From Hungatella sp. UBA4396 (GTDB lineage Bacteria; Bacillota; Clostridia; Lachnospirales; Lachnospiraceae): a stretch of DNA of 28,218 nucleotides. The DNA is taken from positions 1-28,218 of the forward strand of contig DGRE01000054.1 in NCBI GenBank assembly GCA_002389905.1, in the 5' to 3' direction. Position numbers and translations under genes: made by a program. Shown piece after piece: positions 27,783 to 28,218 of this stretch; position 1 is the first letter of the stretch, and every line of letters starts with the position of its first letter. The notes under the pieces were generated by a model. The model did no database searches. It had not been told where the DNA came from and saw nothing but the letters and a program-made list of their open reading frames with translations.

Positions 27783-28218
27783 CTAATCCAGAATGATGGC
27801 ATCAGCTCCAAACAGGTAAATACTTAAAATGTTCGTAAGCTCCGTAATCCAACGCCACACAGTCCTTTCTGAACAGCTACCCAGTATCTCTGCGATAGAT
27901 TCCGGCGTCATATCATCCAAATAGTAATACTTAAATGCCAGGTACTTTTCATGTACGCCCTTCCGGATCATCTCCTCTTCCAGAAGCTTCAGGCATTTAT
28001 CTATGTGCGCAATCATAACAATGCTCCGTAGCTTGCTTTTTACAATACTGTTTATGTAAATATCCTCTTCCGAGAATTCCTCCAGCTCATCGGCGCAATC
28101 CATATCCGATATCTCAGACACGCCCTCCTGAACACTCTGGCAAATCCGGTTATAATTTTCCATTAGCTTCTTGGCATTCTGGAATACTTTGACCCGCCTA
28201 TTCTTCCTCTGAGACTTC
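27783..28218 (-). CDS. Sigma-70-region-4-like / ArpU-like phage late transcription regulator (partial)
   Basis: At least 145 residues. The first ATG inside the window (28163) has no ribosome site, while the frame stays open to the window edge with plausible protein (SQRKNRRVKVFQNAKKL just before that ATG), so the start lies beyond base 28218. The N-terminal part is an acidic, helical region (SEISDMDCADELEEFSEEDIY). The C-terminal part is helical with a sigma-factor-like HTH (KYYYLDDMTPESIAEILGSC, then ERTVWRWITELTNIL). Proteins of this kind occur just before terS in Gram-positive phages and activate late genes. The stop is 31 bases upstream of the leftward promoter. Confidence 0.75.
   Translation of the reverse strand, partial: KSQRKNRRVKVFQNAKKLMENYNRICQSVQEGVSEISDMDCADELEEFSEEDIYINSIVKSKLRSIVMIAHIDKCLKLLEEEMIRKGVHEKYLAFKYYYLDDMTPESIAEILGSCSERTVWRWITELTNILSIYLFGADAIILD

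Overview
The window is most of the late (structural) region of a prophage with a contractile tail. It is organised like Bacillus subtilis PBSX and the skin element: xkd/yqb gene order, sheath, tube, LysM baseplate protein and baseplate J. The host is probably a Clostridia-type Firmicute, perhaps Lachnospiraceae. This is inferred from AGGAGG-type ribosome sites, GTG/TTG starts, moderate GC in the phage genes and AT-rich accessory genes, and the gene families present (r1t-type holin, CmpB-type membrane protein, HicAB). No rRNA, tRNA, integrase, CRISPR array or attachment site is visible, so the prophage end is not defined here.

Layout. Bases 1-2130 (+ strand) hold an AT-rich two-gene operon: an unrecognised 218-aa protein and an XRE-HTH/ImmA-type metalloprotease. 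Two consensus promoters lie upstream and a terminator downstream. Bases 2130-2670 hold a self-contained 58-aa gene on the - strand. From 2674 to 26794 nearly everything is on the - strand and is read right to left: terS, terL, portal, MuF-type head protein with a RelA/SpoT-like C-terminus and a likely immunity gene, a 36-aa zinc-finger-like protein, scaffold, decoration protein, major capsid protein and connectors. Next come sheath, tube, the tail chaperone with a -1 frameshift signal, tape measure, baseplate genes, tail fibre, fibre-associated protein, three small membrane proteins (lysis cassette), and an endolysin (M15-type peptidase plus wall-binding repeats). Bases 26954-28218 hold a membrane-anchored cargo protein, a strong - strand promoter followed about 95 bases later by a terminator, and the 3' part of a sigma-like/ArpU-like late regulator that runs off the window.

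How it fits together. The regulator at the right edge probably controls late transcription. The consensus promoter next to it, with two direct repeats abutting its -35 box, faces the late genes, and a terminator follows at once. Further terminator-like hairpins lie in front of terS, in front of the scaffold and in front of the endolysin. This suggests that late expression is metered by attenuation or antitermination (inference).

Most notable points: (1) the MuF head protein carries what looks like an alarmone-synthetase-like toxin domain, overlapped by a small putative immunity gene; (2) a complete HicAB toxin-antitoxin module with its own operators sits antisense between two baseplate genes; (3) an exact A-AAA-AAC slippery site lies directly before the tail chaperone stop codon; (4) two hairpin terminators 24.7 kb apart are exact reverse complements with complementary loops; (5) a 17-bp palindrome occurs at two intergenic sites; (6) there is a candidate small RNA or attenuator at the late promoter; (7) DnaA-box-like sequences cluster upstream of terS.
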